The notes under the pieces are model-generated. The model did no database searches. It was given only the letters and a program-made list of their open reading frames with translations, and had not been told where the DNA came from. From Lethocerus indicus (lineage: Eukaryota > Arthropoda > Insecta > Hemiptera > Belostomatidae): DNA of 64,000 bases. A program made the translations under genes and the position numbers. The stretch is from the NCBI GenBank assembly GCA_019843655.1, contig JACDQD010000106.1:3162001-3226000 (forward strand), read 5' to 3'. Every line of letters begins with the position of its first letter. The first letter of the stretch is position 1. Shown here piece by piece: positions 44,612 through 59,100 of the stretch.

Positions 44612-46812
44612 TTATTTTTTTTTTAATTTAAAAATTGTTTACTCTGACCTAAAGAATTTGTTACCTATTTAAAAAAAAATAAGAATTTACTGTTTTGATA
44701 ATTTTGACTCACAGTTATTCTTGAAAAGGTTAGAAGATTCATTACAATTTTCTTCCAATCTGGTAAATAAAGCCAAAAATGTATACAATTTCCAAATTCT
44801 TATGCCTAATGGTTTTCATTTAACCAGTGATTGTGAGAAACAGAAACAAGTCAATAACATATCTAGAGAGGTCAGATCATTCCAGTCTATAAAGAATTGA
44901 AAACAAAATAATTAAAACTTACTTTTCCATGAACTGATTTCCCTCCTATCCATTTTCATTTATATTAATCTTATACATGGATATAAAGGATCAAAATTAT
45001 ATGTTTAATCAATATAATCATATTTAACCCATAATTCATAACATTTTCCATTTGTTATTCAATAGACAATTTGAAATGAAAAAGTATATGAATCATGGAA
45101 GGAAGTAATATATAATAAATATATTTCATCATATTTTCCTATCATACTTGTGCAAATTATAATAATACAATAGATAGTTATCAGAATACTCAGATCTGCA
45201 CATAACATTGCAGATTTCTTCCTCAATTAAATTATAATACACTCGAGAATAACCTCAAGGTTTTTTCAATTAAAATGGTCCCTCATTCAAACCTACAAAT
45301 AAAAGATAAAGTCAGTTTTTTGTGTTTGTTATTGAAACTAAGTCAGAACAGATTAAAAATTATTACTCATAATTTTGTTATGTGCACCAGAGATTCTCCA
45401 ATCCAGAAGGAAAAAAGTCAAACCAATAAGCTTTTAAATAATTAAATGAGTTATTTTTCCAATTTGTCAACCCAGCAACATACTTGTATATAAATTATTA
45501 TGTCTCAATAGCTGTGTATTAATACACAGAAAGGCCTACAAGATGACGTATACATTTTATTATAAAAATTTGTATCAGATATTATGTTCAAATTTAATAA
45601 GAAAACCAAACATTCTACTGATTTTTATAAAATAAAGTAAGTCTATTATAGTAATAGCAAATTGTCATAATGAATCCTATACTAACACCCTGTAGAATGC
45701 TGATTATTAAAGTAATATTTGAAACTGTGACCAAGTATCATTATGCCAAATGGGTTCACAATCTCCTATCCAGTAGAACAGAATGTCATTAACATTATAA
45801 AGCTAGTACAAATACATAATAATATAGATTTCTTTAAAGTTTTCAGAATAATGAGTGGAAATTAACATATTTAAGTATCATATTTAAGTTAAAATGCCTA
45901 CTGACAAATTATTCATCATTCTTCAGTTACTCAGAATTTTTTCTTGATCGAAATATAACTCCATTATAGCCTCAAGTATGAACTATAATTGGTTATAGCG
46001 GTATACATTTTTGTGAACAATATCGGAAACAGAAAACGTAAGTCCCATAACTAAATTCGACTTTAAAGGTATGTTGTCGGTCGCCAAGTCAACAATATCG
46101 AGGGAAAATAATAAAACAATAACCAAGGTTTGAATACGATAAAAGCGGCGACCATACTCAGTGTAACAGTTTGGCACGTAGGCATAGGTTATAGCTGAAT
46201 AGTGGGGCATACTTTAACTAGCAATTTGGCCCCTGGCTGAGTTCAGTGGCCGGAATTTGCTCGAAAATAGCCTAATATTGGAAATGAAAAGTTAATCGCT
46301 TGATATAGTCCCACCTGGCATTTTGGATAGGTCAAACTGGACACCGATCTGAGCCGTGCCGAACTGAAGGCTAGTTACTGCCGTTTGATCCCCTCTGCTC
46401 AATGTAACCTTACCCCCACCGCAACTACTCCCCAACAACCCAACTTATCAGGAGTCCGAAGGTTGAACTCGAGTCGGTCGGGTTTTTTTTATTTTTTACT
46501 ACGCTCACACTCCTCTTCGGATTCGGATCAAACGTACTTACGAGAGAGCCCAGAGCGGTAACACTTGTACAGTCAGTGTTTCAGACCAGGCCTCGGAACT
46601 CGCTTCGCGCTTATCCCCGCACTCCGATATATTTTTTCGTTGAAGAGCGTTCTGTCTTTGACTTTGAGCGAGACTTTCTCCGATCCGGCATCGCAGTGGT
46701 GGTCGTCCTCTGATGCCACCCCTGCGGAACCTTGTTGCCGAGAGTCCTCCCCGACGAAACCCTTTCCCTTAAGCTCCAGAGAGGACGAACCCGGAGCTTA
46801 GTCGCCGGAGGG
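44095..46812. other. Divergent intergenic region, ACO1 to SLC25A42
   Basis: 44097-46200 is AT-rich with an (AT)n run at 44577-44608 and no coding signal. From about 46290 to 46812 the base composition becomes balanced, consistent with a promoter/5' UTR of the carrier gene and perhaps a shared bidirectional promoter with the aconitase gene, whose non-coding first exon should lie here (inference). Confidence 0.5.
44577..44608. repeat. (AT)n microsatellite
   Basis: AT dinucleotide run upstream of the aconitase coding start. Confidence 0.95.
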
Positions 46813-49800
46813 ATGGGGCCAGAAAAGATGGAAAAAAACAATGACGACGACAAAACTAAAAAGGTATGTGCTTATAAAAGTTTTTGGCTTTGGTTGCTTC
46901 CAATGTTGTAATCACTCAGCAGTTGTTGTTAGGTTCTATATCCGTCCTCAAGGGTAGAAAGAATAAGAATATACTTTTAGTGCTTTAGTTGTCATTTTTT
47001 ATTGTCGATGATTCTTCGAACCTTTGTCGGGACGGAAGCTTTCAGATTTATATGTGATGACCGACTTCTACGAGGTCTGTAGATTTAAATTATTCTTGTC
47101 TGTTGTTACAATTCTGATTTGTTTTGCATTTCAAGTGTGAAAATCATTGTTGAAGTGTTACTCTGATTCTTCCTTCAGCTGACGAATACCGAACTAGTCA
47201 CATCGAGTTTGGTTGCTGGTGCGATTGCGGGTGCTTTGGCAAAGACAGTTATCGCTCCATTAGATAGGACAAAAATAAATTTTCAGGTGAATTTTTATTT
47301 GAAATTTAATTATCCGGCGAACGGGCAAGATTAATTATTTAAGATGTGATATTCCTTGAGGCTGTTGTCTTAAGGTCTCTTGAATATTTTCATAAATGTG
47401 TATAAATACCTAATCTCTTGCTAATTGATTTTACACTTTTATCAGAAATGATATTGCTTGATAATTATTTACTATTCGTTATTGATTTGCCAAAAGTTAA
47501 CTGAAGAGGCCATTAATATCTAATTAAAAGATTAAAAGAATATCCTTCATTTATGAATATAAAATTCGTGGCTCGATACTTATTTATTTATCACTCAAGA
47601 ATTACAAAGTGATCAGCTTTAAATTGTTCTTTATTTTTGCAGATAGTAAACAGGCCGTACAATGCCAGGATGGCATTCATGTTTATTTTGCACAGTTACA
47701 GACAAGATGGTCTGTTAAATTTGTGGCGTGGGAACAGTGCCACAATGGCACGTATCATCCCCTATGCTGCCATTCAGTTTTGTTCGCATGAACAATGGAA
47801 AAGGCTGCTTCATGTTGACACGGGTACTCCAGCAGATGAGTCAGTTTTTGTTTTACGATATTGTAAATGATTAGATTGTATAAAATATTCACTGTTTCAA
47901 GACGAGGTCAAACAACAAAACAACATTTTAGAGTGGTAGTGAGGCAATAAATTTGTATATATAACTTCTATATAACTTGTATATATAGCTTCTATAACTA
48001 CTAAATTCTGTAACAAGTAAAAATAACTTGGAAATGCCTAAAAAATTTATTTTTCATTCTATATAGACTTTCTTTATTATAGTAGTTTAAGAGCCTTTGT
48101 TTAACTTAGCACATACTAAATGTGCCATGTTTCGTACTGATGATACTAGTGATAATGATTAAAGAATAATTCCATTGTTACATACAATTACAAAAAATAA
48201 TTTTCAGGAAAAAATAATGTATTAAAGGTTTAAAAGGTTACTAGAAAAAAACTCACAAGATAAGGACCAATTTTTTTCAGGTTATGACTGACTCATAAAA
48301 AATTCAGAATAAATTGCATTTTGAACTGCTTTTATATTATATTAAATTTCTGTTTAAATTCTGAGGATTGGACTATGTGTGCGAGAATAAAATATTTGTT
48401 GGTTTTTCGATAATAGTCGGTCTAGCTGGAAGAGGTTTCTTGCTGGTTCATTGGCCGGAGTGACATCACAAAGTTTAACCTATCCTTTGGATTTAGCTCG
48501 GGCAAGAATGGCTGTGACCCACAAGGAGCAATATCACACTCTAGTCGAAGTAAGTGACATCAATTCTCACATTTTTCTAGAATTTTTATTGAATTTATCA
48601 TGTTTTTTAAACAATGATACAGGCATTTTGGAGGTATATTTTTTTATCACAAATTGTATGATGCAATAACTAAATTTCTCCTTATAGCTTTCTGATGATA
48701 GCTTTTCTGTTGCCAAGCTTAAAACTAAAGAGGCAAGAGTAAAACAAACAAGTGACAATTTAGTATGATTCGCTTGGGTTGTGAGGCCCTTTAAAGGTAC
48801 TCGAAGAGTTTCAATTCATATAAATTGAATTTAATCTGCCATGTGGATTAAATAATTCTTTACCCATTTATGTCTGTGTCCAAATTTGCCTTTAAATTTG
48901 ATTAATATAATAATATAAAATAAAATAGCTTATTAACAAAGTTTAAATTGAACTTAATTACCGACTAACATGCTTCAGATGACTTTCATTTAGTTGGCTG
49001 GCATTTAACTTGCTTCCAACTGAATGAGAGAACAGCTGGCACTTTGACAATCAAGGTTATTCTTAATGTCTGCTACATTATATTAAGGTTTTTCTTTTTT
49101 TAATATAATACACGTGCAATTTACCGAATTGTATGTCATTCATGTTTACTGTTACATCAGCTTAGTGAGAAATGAAACATTTACTTTCATATGGTACCTC
49201 AAACAGAGACATTTTTACAAAACAATTTGTTGCTATAAACTAAATTTTTTCATAAATCTTCCATAAACTGCTCACAAAACAATAAGTTTGTCTGTTACAG
49301 TGATTAGTTACTAGCAGTAGAATTATTAATAAATGATAATTTCCTTTTTAAATGGTAGTTTATTAGTCTATGAAAAATGTTAAATTGATTCATTTGACAG
49401 CATTAAGTTGTTTATACATCATTTTTACACAGTTATATAAAGTAATGGTACCATAAATTAAGTCCTAACTGGCTTTGTTTACATTAAGATTTTTTATGTA
49501 CTTTTTATCCAAAATAATACAATTACTATGATTTATCTGTTGCCACTTTCCTATTTGCTGCTAAGCTAGATAGTTTTCAGTTTGATAGCATTTGGTTCTT
49601 AGGCATTTATGAAAACACCTTGTGAATTCTCACTTATTATAATTACCCATATAATTTATAGTAAATTTTAATTTTAATTATAGCAGAGCATATTCTAAAA
49701 TCTTTGATTTTAAAATAAAGTAATACCCTATTCAAAAATACACAAATAAAAATAAGACAATGAGAACACTTGTTTTAACACTATTATCATTTTGATTTTG

Positions 49801-52601
49801 TTAGAATTATAGACATCAATTTTAGAAGATATTTAAGAAGTGCTGATATTAATTTTTTCTTCATTAGTGAAGAATTCTAAAACAATTCATCCTAAAATGA
49901 AATAAATTATTTAAGAGGGACACTGGCACAGAGATATGTTTCTATTTTTAAGGTAAAATGTCCTTGGTTTGAGTACACCTTCTGTGCTGACATTTTTTTT
50001 TGTTTAATTTAGATTCCTAACTACTTGGCCAAAAAGGATGGGGTATTTTCAATTTGTTCAGATAAAATTAGATATTTAAAGATCATTATTTGCATACCCT
50101 AATTTTAGAACATCAGAGCTGAATTTTAAAAACATATAACAAAACATTTGTTGTTTTTATTATAATTTAACAGATCTTTTGACTTGTTATAGGTTTTTGT
50201 AAAAATTTGGAGGGAAGAAGGGCCATTAGCTTTTTACAGGGGCTATTTTCCAACTATCCTAGGGGTCATACCATATGCTGGAGTTAGTTTCTACACGTAT
50301 GGGACTCTAAAAAATTATATTACAGGTATTTTAATTTAATAATATATAATTATACATACTTTTACATTTCATAGGTTTTTCTATTATCAGATCAAATTTG
50401 GGAATAAAACATACTAACCCACATAGATTCAACCTGTTGGAAGACCAAATTTATTTCAATCACAAATCTGAATTGATTGATTGAGTGGGGCTCATTCAAC
50501 TACAGACATACTCATATCTAATGAGATATTTTTCTTGTTCATAACAGTAATTTTTATTATTTTAAAATTTATTTTCTGGCATGTATGCCGGAATACATAA
50601 TACCGTGGCATGGCATGGTATGTAGTAAAACTAAATATTGTTTCCAGAGTTTTTCTTACTTCCTTACAAATTTATATCTGTACTTATATTGTAATACCAA
50701 CAGGCTACAAATGAAAACAAAATTAAATACAATAATTAAATGCATATAATTAATGAATTATACAGTAATATCTTTTTAAGATAAATAAATAAAGATAAAT
50801 TAGTACCTCAGTTTCTAGGTCTTATTCAGGTATAGTTTATAGCGTCTTTTCAAAACATAAAATCTAATATGATGCAGAATATTGCATTAGTGAATCACTT
50901 AAGCTTTAATGCTGACTCATTCATTCAACATCAATTGATATCTGGTCAATTGTCATATCAAGTGCTTCACTAAAAGAGTTCCTTTAAAGCGGACTGATGT
51001 AGAGCATATTATTCAATGTATATATGTGTGTGTGTGTGCATGTGTCTTCATTAAAAACACTGTAAAACTTTAATGAAATAAAGAATGATATTGTAACAAT
51101 GAAATATGCTGAATATTACATGACAGGAATAATTTCATAGAAACCAGATTTGCTTGTTCATTATTAGGTATTTTTTAAATAAATCTTTCAATATGAAAGT
51201 TAATTTGGGTAATGTTTATAAAGATCTATCTCGGTTAATATATCTAGTTACTTTCCTTTGCAAAATGAGTAGTTTGTTGATGAAGGTTGGAAGCGATACT
51301 AACATGTATATAAATGTGAATTATTACAGGACACCATTGTATCTATTTCTGGGCTAATTATTCATTACTGAATCACAAGTTAATATAATGTTAATGAAAT
51401 ATAATCATTTTCCAGTCATAACGATAAGTTCCTTAAGTACTTTCTGAAGTTTATACAACACAGGGTTTCTACAGTCACATGGAGATAATTAATTTTGCCA
51501 TGAGTCAAACTAAAATGTTGTTCATTCATATTGTTGTGATAATACCACCTAGTATTGTAATTTTTGCCCATATATATATATGTGTGTGTGTGTGTGTTTG
51601 TGTGTATATATAATTTTTGTGTATGTACATATTGCAGTACTATGATATTGCTTTAGAAAAATATGGACCTACAAACACGATAATAAATTTGGCCTGTGGT
51701 GCTGTTGCGGGTATGTTGGGCCAGTCGAGTTCCTATCCGCTGGACATTGTCAGAAGACGGATGCAGACATCGGCACTAACTGGCAATGAGTACAATACTA
51801 TTTTTCAAACGCTCACCAAAGTATATCAGTAAGTACTATTTTAAATAAACAACGCAAGGAAATTATAATGTACATTTTTAAGTGCATGAAGCGCAGTTGT
51901 TCAATACCAAATTTAGGTTTCATTGGATTAAACTGTTTCACAGATTTATATGCATGTTGTATTTTGTTGTGAAGGTAATTGGAAATCTGTTCATTTTTAT
52001 AATTCATGTTCACTTAGAGAAAAAGGGTGCTGGCAAACGGACAGATGTGAGCCTATTACATTTGTTACCAGCATTTTTAAATTGCAATTAGTTAATTTAT
52101 ACAAAAACCCTCAGCATTCTATTTAATGTTATACAAATTTTTCCTTGAACAGGTATAATTTGTGTCATTTTAATTGGACACTACAATTTGAGTTGCAATC
52201 ACAAGATTCTCTATTCCTCCCCTCTATTTTCAAACCCGAGTTCTCTATTTTATATTACAGTCTAATATTCATGACAGTAGAACTTCTAACTATTTCTATG
52301 TAGGGTGGAGCTTGAAAGATTATACACAGTTAAAAATGCTAAATATAAATGTGTGTTAAATGCAACCTGCAGAATCCTATCCCTAAGTTAAGTACATTTT
52401 CATCAACATATTTAGTTATAGTAAATTAATCATTCTTTTGTAATGACATGTTTATTTATTTATGTGTTACCTAGTGAGGAAGGTATACAGAAGGGTTTCT
52501 TCAAAGGTCTGAGCATGAACTGGGTGAAGGGCCCGATAGCTGTAGGTATAAGCTTCGCTACATATGATCACATACGTGACTATTTGCGCTCTCTCTTATG
52601 A
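46813..52601 (+). CDS. SLC25A42: Mitochondrial coenzyme A carrier, SLC25A42 type
   Basis: Seven exons (46813-46863, 47179-47286, 47643-47839, 48417-48549, 50193-50325, 51657-51828, 52475-52601) join in frame to 306 residues. SLC25A42 brings CoA and adenosine 3',5'-diphosphate across the mitochondrial inner membrane. Three carrier repeats each carry the PxDxx[KR] signature: PLDRTK, PLDLAR and PLDIVR. Family-specific stretches include [39 protein letters not shown] and the C-terminal [17 protein letters not shown], which matches vertebrate SLC25A42 closely. Exon 6 must start at 51657; an AG at 51635-51636 would put exon 6 out of frame. Start: first ATG in frame ([13 protein letters not shown]); a second ATG five codons on is also possible. 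The upstream open frame 46565-46801 is in another frame and is taken as 5' UTR. Confidence 0.95.
51571..51606 (+). repeat. (TA)n(TG)n microsatellite
   Basis: TA run passing into TG run in the SLC25A42 intron, about 50 bases before exon 6. A similar short run is at about 51019-51040. Confidence 0.9.
51972..52082 (+). repeat. Dispersed repeat, copy 1
   Basis: Shares GGTAATTGGA, ATCT, GAAAAAGGGT, CCTATTA, TTTGTT-CCA and CATTTTAA, in order, with 53223-53340. Located in the last intron of SLC25A42. Confidence 0.65.
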
Positions 52602-53222
52602 CAAATAGACCTAGTCCACAACACCAAAAGATCATATATTTCCTAGTATCTGTCGTCTAGTTCTCTGCCTCCTCTGTCAATTGTCGTATAATCATCAAAA
52701 AGTGTTAACAAAACAAAAATTTTGTTTCTCTTTTGTGTCTTTAAATTTATCTATTGTTACCCTTGCTCGGTGCGAAATTGTCGTGATATTGTTTATATAC
52801 ATTGTTTTTTCTTATCATTTCCTATATATTTTGCCATATATTTTTCTATAATTTTATGCCTCAAATTTTTTACATAAATAATTTTGGATTTGAAAACAAA
52901 TTGTTGCTCACTACTGGTAAAATACTCAATCATTACCTCTATATAAAGTAATGGTGATATTTAAGTATTTAAAAATAAAACAATTATGTATTGAAAAACA
53001 AATCAAAAAAGGCACATTTGTGCTTACTGAAAAGATATTATTCTATCAAGGAAAATGTGTATAGCATTCTGTGGATATGTTATATATAATGTTAAAATAT
53101 GTATGTATATACATATATATGTATATATAAAATGTTAAAAAACATCACATATTTATGTGTGTTGACTTTTCAATAGAATGACAATGCACATGCTTGTTGA
53201 AAATATGTTAAGGGGTCTTGTG

Positions 53223-53340
53223 GAGGTAATTGGACATCTACTCTTTTTCAAAATTTACTTTTGAACAGTTAGGGAAAAAGGGTACCCGCCAGCTGTTGGA
53301 ACCTATTAACTTTGTTGCCATATGATTACCATCATTTTAA
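53223..53340 (+). repeat. Dispersed repeat, copy 2
   Basis: Second copy of the ~115-bp sequence at 51972-52082, same orientation, moderately diverged. Confidence 0.65.
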
Positions 53341-53632
53341 CATTCTGTTATATCTGAAACTCGAAAGAAATGAGTACTTCAGAATTGTTTTTGTTGATAT
53401 TGTATTGATGTAATTCAATGTGTTAACAATTATTCATTTTTTAGTAGGATATATTCTGCATGATTTATCAGTGACCATTTTCTTTTAATGACTGCATATA
53501 TGTGGTGTTTTTTGATCTCTTGTTTATCCGTCCCCTCCTACTGGCCCCTTTATCCAATTTCATTATCATTATCCGAATTGAAAATTATTTACTTTATGAC
53601 TTTAAAATTTGGCCATGATCTACAAGCATACA

Positions 53633-53633
<1 letters not shown>

Positions 53634-53683
<50 letters not shown>
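53634..53683. repeat. (AT)n microsatellite
   Basis: About 25 AT units; the open frame across it encodes Ile-Tyr repeats and is not a gene. Confidence 0.95.
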
Positions 53684-53684
<1 letters not shown>

Positions 53685-56168
53685 TAAAATAAATACTACA
53701 GATATAGGAGGGGAGTATGTATGTCCTTTAAAAATAAAATTTATATATTTATTGTATATTAACATTTATGTTTTGCATTTAATCAGCACAAAGAAACAGT
53801 TGAGTTGGGAACCTTTGTTTCAGTAGTAGTTAGTTGCTTGGGCAACATGCATTTTTGTTGTCCATTATTATGACAGTTTTTAATATTGTTAAAAATTCCT
53901 TTCTACTGTGCAATTTCACCAGTGAATTAATTTAATCATTCAGTCACGTGTATGGCATAATAAAGGTACCAATTTCCATTCCAGTCAGCTTTATTTATAT
54001 AATACTTTTGTGTCTTCACAAAAGAAAGGGATTAGGTCACAGGTACCTTATGGGCTGCCAGGGGTTTTTTTTGTATATCACTCATGTGATATCTCTGCTT
54101 TTCCATCACTTGTTTTGTCCTATCCTAGATCTAATAAATGGACCACTAGCTATAAGATACAAAAGAAATATATTAAATAAGCAAGTTTATTCAGTATTTA
54201 AATCCACACTTAAGTTAATAATGGGTTATATTTGTTGAAAAAAAAGTTGTCTTGGACATTCACTAGAACCTTTATCACGTTTTTTATTGTGATAGTTACT
54301 TGACAACATATATGATAAATCCATATATTATTGCAGAAGTTCCCAAACCTAACTGTTAGTAACACTGCTGTATATTACACAGTTTAGCACTGCGTATGAA
54401 TGGACCAAATCACATCCATTCCAATCAAGTTTTGAAAATTCCTTTGTCATACAAATGGAGGGTTTAATTTAAGTCAGGGAATACAAAGATAAGACACAAA
54501 AATGACAATTTTCCATCACATTGTAATGGTTGAATACATACAATGGCTGAATAATAAAATGAAACATGACAGCAGCTAATTGTCTGAGTTAAATCCTCTT
54601 GTCTGAACAATGTGACAGTTACTGAATTGTTCATGAATGATGAAATATGATTTCCATTTTTGGTTTTATGAGAATATTATACTGTAAGTTTGTGAATTCA
54701 ATTGATTATTTTGTATAGGATGGTTTTTCATTCTGATATCTTCCCAGTTATGTTTTGGCCAAATTTTAAAGCATCAAAGTAAGATCCGAAGTACAAATAT
54801 AGTACTTATATTTATTTATAGAGGTTAATTTTCTAAATTAACCCAGAGTGTATAATTGTTACAAGAGTGAGAATAAATAATATATTAAAATATGTGTGTA
54901 AGCAAAAAATAGTAAATATGGAAAAGTTTGGGGAATTAACACAAAATTAAAAAAACATTGTTCTTCTTTGTTAAATATAAGTTCTGTGTAATATTTGTTT
55001 GTTTTATCTGAGAAAATTTAAAACAAAAACTGAATTCATATAAGCCTATAAAAAAACTTATAGACTGGAAAAGTGTGCTTCCGAAATATATAAATTAAAG
55101 GGACAATGCCTTAATACTCTGCACATTGAAATTATATAAAAATTTCATTTTAAGCTATTTTTACATAGAATTTGTGTTTAAGAAGAAGCATAGGTAAATA
55201 AAATAAGAAAATACAAATGACTGACATATTACTATATGTCTTACTCATTAGAAATGTAATAATAACCTGTTTGTCACAAAGTTACCTAATTCAGATGTAT
55301 AGGACACTTCATTTTCTTCGAAGGACTCAATGTATCTCTTTTTCATGGTTATGTTTGTACATAGATAAGTTTATTTATTGCTAGACTATTCTTAATAGTG
55401 TATTATTTCTATGTGTAAATTAATATATATATATATATATATACCTATATAAAGCACTATTTTTTAATGATTTGTTGAAGAGTAATACAAATTTTATTCA
55501 AATAAATGTTTTTAAAACAAAAGTAGTCGTTGTTGGGTGTTGTTTATTAAAAGAAGACCATATTTCTGTTTTAGAACATCGATTCCATGCATATTTCAGT
55601 ATTTTATGAATAATTTTATATTTTAATATCTTCGCTTTTTCTTATAAGAAAAATCTTGTCAGCACTGTTACTATGTGTAAGTACCAGAACTGATTTGAGT
55701 CCTATTCCAATAGCGGACCTTCAGCAAGTTCAAGGATCTTGTTGACAAATATTTTTGCTATGACTTTTGTTGCTATTAAACAACCGGTAATTAATATAAG
55801 CATTCTCAGCTTCAATTTCAAGATTTCTTGCTGAACACTAGGATAAAGTAATGTGTTACATTATTTTATTAAAAATAAAATTAATTCATAATACAAATTT
55901 TATTAAAAATATGTTGAAAAATTGTTTTAAACCCTTCTGAAAAAAAATTTTAGTATCAATGCTATTTGAGAATAAGCTGAATAATTTACACTTTTAATGG
56001 TTAATGAAAAATATTTTAATGGATAATTCTGGGTACATTTTTAGCCGTTAAACACAATAATATATCAATATAATAATTCCATGCAAAATAGTACATCATT
56101 CAAATTTCAATTACAGTAGTATTTTAAATTTTTTCTTGTTACCTGATATTTGAATAACTAATCATGTT

Positions 56169-59100
56169 TTAAGACTGCAGTTCTTCCATTCTTGACTTCA
56201 CATTTTTCATTTCTGAAACATTATTACATTTAGAATTGTTAACTTAATCATTTTGGAAACAGGAACTAAATAATGGATTATCATTACATAACAGGTATTA
56301 ATATTGTTTCTCACATAATTAACAAAATGCACACACATATGGACTAGAACATTTACTTGGGTGAACTTTGAAAAGACAACGATTCCTATATCTAATATAT
56401 ACATTTCATTTGAATTGCATATGCATCATACCTAATGATTTTGTTAAGAATAGCATGTCATAGTATAAATATAATTTTGTTTTCTTCTGGATAACTCAAG
56501 TTATGTCACAAGACTCATTTTGCAGCTTTAATTCAGAATTTATCTATTTATTTCTTTTAATTGTGTTACGCTTTAAAAAACTACTTACCTGACAGAAGTA
56601 AAGTCATCTGGGAGTGGTTCATAGTGAAGATATGAGTCCGATTGGCATTTATCTCTGTGTGCCAGGCCTCAATCTCAACCCTATACGTGTTCCCGTCCAA
56701 TTTGTTTACCTGTATCGTTCAAACATTAAACACGCATTAAATACATTATAAATATTAATCATGACAGCAAACAAATATGCGAGTAGAACTATCTGAGGGT
56801 TGAATAATACAGACCCACAGAGTTTATGGTATAATTGACTGGAGTCTCCGTCAATTACTTTTTCGTACACTCAAATCGTAAATCAAATCGCGTTTTGGTA
56901 ATTGAGAGCCCTTCCTCGCCATCCTAAGATCAATCCTCCCGACAGAACAATCAGAATAACAACCTGATAATCGAAACTACTGATTACTAGTAAGCGAACG
57001 AAATTCGCTGAGGAGGTAAGAAGCCAATTTAGTCACTTGATGATATATACGCATTGTAGTTATTATAAGAGCGTGGCCTGTTACCGTTAAACAAAATCCA
57101 CGGATATTTCCGCGGTAGTAAGACACAGGTCAAACAGGGGATTTAGGCGGTATACCAAATGGAAAATTCCACACTATCGATGATTCCCCTGTATACAAAA
57201 AATACTCTCGATGAGTCATCCCAAATCAGTACCTGCAACGTTATCGACAACCGAAACGTCCGTCGTGTTTGTACCTGAGTTCTGAGAGGTTTGGCGAGCC
57301 TGAGCATCTCATGCCTGAGCTTAGCTGTCAGCTTCGGGAGATATTCGGCGTATAGGTCGGCCAGAGCGGCGGCGTGGCCCCTGTCCAATCCCAGCTGTTC
57401 AAGTTCGGTCATCAGCTCGCCAGAGCTCACCCCGTGACAGGCCCCACTCCGCAACATCAGAGACACCGCCGAAGAGCAAGCTTTTGCGTCGTTGGCGTCT
57501 AGAAAGGATAATTCCAGCTCAATTAAAAAAAAAAAAACACCGGGTAAGGGGCTTTCACATTTCGACAATCGAATGCTCGTTTCTAATCGCAGCATCCACC
57601 ACGACCTCAGCATACCACGAAGTATAGAAGAAATACAAATTTCCCGGTTCCTTATGTTTCATTCCAGAATCCCCCTCCTCTGTTAAACGCCACTGGCCTA
57701 GAGATTACATCGGTCTGTAGCCCGGATACGGGTCAAAAGTGCCTTCACTGTTCAAGGCTTCTTTATCGAAGGAAGCAAGTGATATAATAAATTCCGCAAT
57801 TGTACATACAACTACAAAGATTGATTATAATAAATAACAAGAAAAAACTGACAATCGACGAATATTGTACTTATGTCTACTATTACATTATGCGTTTTAT
57901 TCTAATTGACCTTTATTCCCTTTTCATTGATCGTCGCTATTGGGAACGCACAAACAATGTGACCGATCATTTGGTCTATCACCTCCATTAGCCTTAACGG
58001 TCGCGTAAAACATGCGAAGATTACGACCGCCCTACTGAGGCGCGAAGTAACTTTTCCTTAGTCAACGTCATTTGGCCCGAGGAAGACGATTAGGTTTAAC
58101 GCGTTGAAATGTCATCCAGTAAAGTACTTAAAACCAAATAAACTTAATACAGAATTAATTACCAACACTACTATAGCACCAATTAATTACCGACACTACC
58201 AATATTACTAATCCAGAGTTCAACTACATGAGGGGCCCAAGTTTAAGCGCGTTGATACGTTTGAGTTGTGTTCTCGCAGGGTACTTCAAGGGGATAAAAA
58301 GGGGAATCGGTTCAAGGATTCCTAACCTACCAAACAGGTGAGTGTAGGGAGAAAATCCCTACATCCACTACAAACACAAGGGAGGCAAAAAAATGTATAT
58401 GCACTCCAACAGCGGTTATCTATTCCCCTTTTTAAAATCCGAATATAGGTTTTATGCAGATATTTTGCCTGTTGAAGTGTTTACACAGTTTTTTCTGCCC
58501 CCACCCTCGTTAAAGGGTTCAAATCTGTATCAGTTTCGGCGTAACGCAATCGTAAATATAGGCGTTAGTTATAATATATCAAAACGTTTATGCTTATCGG
58601 GAACACAGCGGGCAACTGGACGCTTTACGACGTATCATAACCTAAACAATATATATAAAAATACTTATTAACTAGATCTAAACTCTTTGAATTATTTCCT
58701 GGTATGTTGGGGGTCTGTTCTTTTTCTTTTCATAACTTTCTCAATCAAGCTTCCAAAGGCTCTTAAGTAATCATTCTGCCCGACATGAATACGGCGTTCC
58801 TGATACTAACCCGCATAACTAGCGTGTTTTACGGGTCAAGTATTAGCGCCTCATGTATTAGTTTGATTGATGTTTAGTCCTAGACTTTTTCTTCCTTGGT
58901 ATTATTTTTATCGCATCACTTGTCAAAATTATGGCCGTATTTTGTATTCTTTGTATTTTGCATATTGTACTTAATTGGCCTACTGTGTCCCGAAATATGT
59001 CACATTTTTCTCTCGGTTTGACCTTTGTAAACTTTATTAACCTGTTGCATTCAATTTTATATTCGTCACTTTTGACTAATTAGCCTTTGTGTGTGTTACG

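Larger units (their letters stand above)
52602..56168. other. Intergenic between convergent SLC25A42 and COMMD4-like gene
   Basis: AT-rich 3.6 kb holding the 3' UTRs of both genes, a dispersed repeat (53223-53340) and AT microsatellites (53634-53683, about 55422-55443). AATAAA-like signals occur at several places, including ~52970 (+) and ~55500 (+). No convincing gene. Confidence 0.5.

Noticed and set aside
46565..46801. 78-residue open frame just upstream of SLC25A42
   Set aside because: Out of frame with the carrier, ends before its ATG, and its low-complexity Ser/Pro sequence fits a 5' UTR.
51637..51656. Acceptor after GCAG at 51633-51636 for SLC25A42 exon 6
   Set aside because: Using it gives GTA CTA TGA after the phase-1 donor, an immediate stop. 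The AG at 51655-51656 restores the frame and the family alignment.
53488..53826. 112-residue open frame between SLC25A42 and the COMMD4-like gene
   Set aside because: It runs through an (AT)n tract and lacks any domain or neighbouring exon; in the expected 3' region.
58070..58110. GAGGAAGACGATTAGG...GTTGAAATGTC as another hammerhead
   Set aside because: Core lacks a proper CTGANGA and no stem I pairing could be found.
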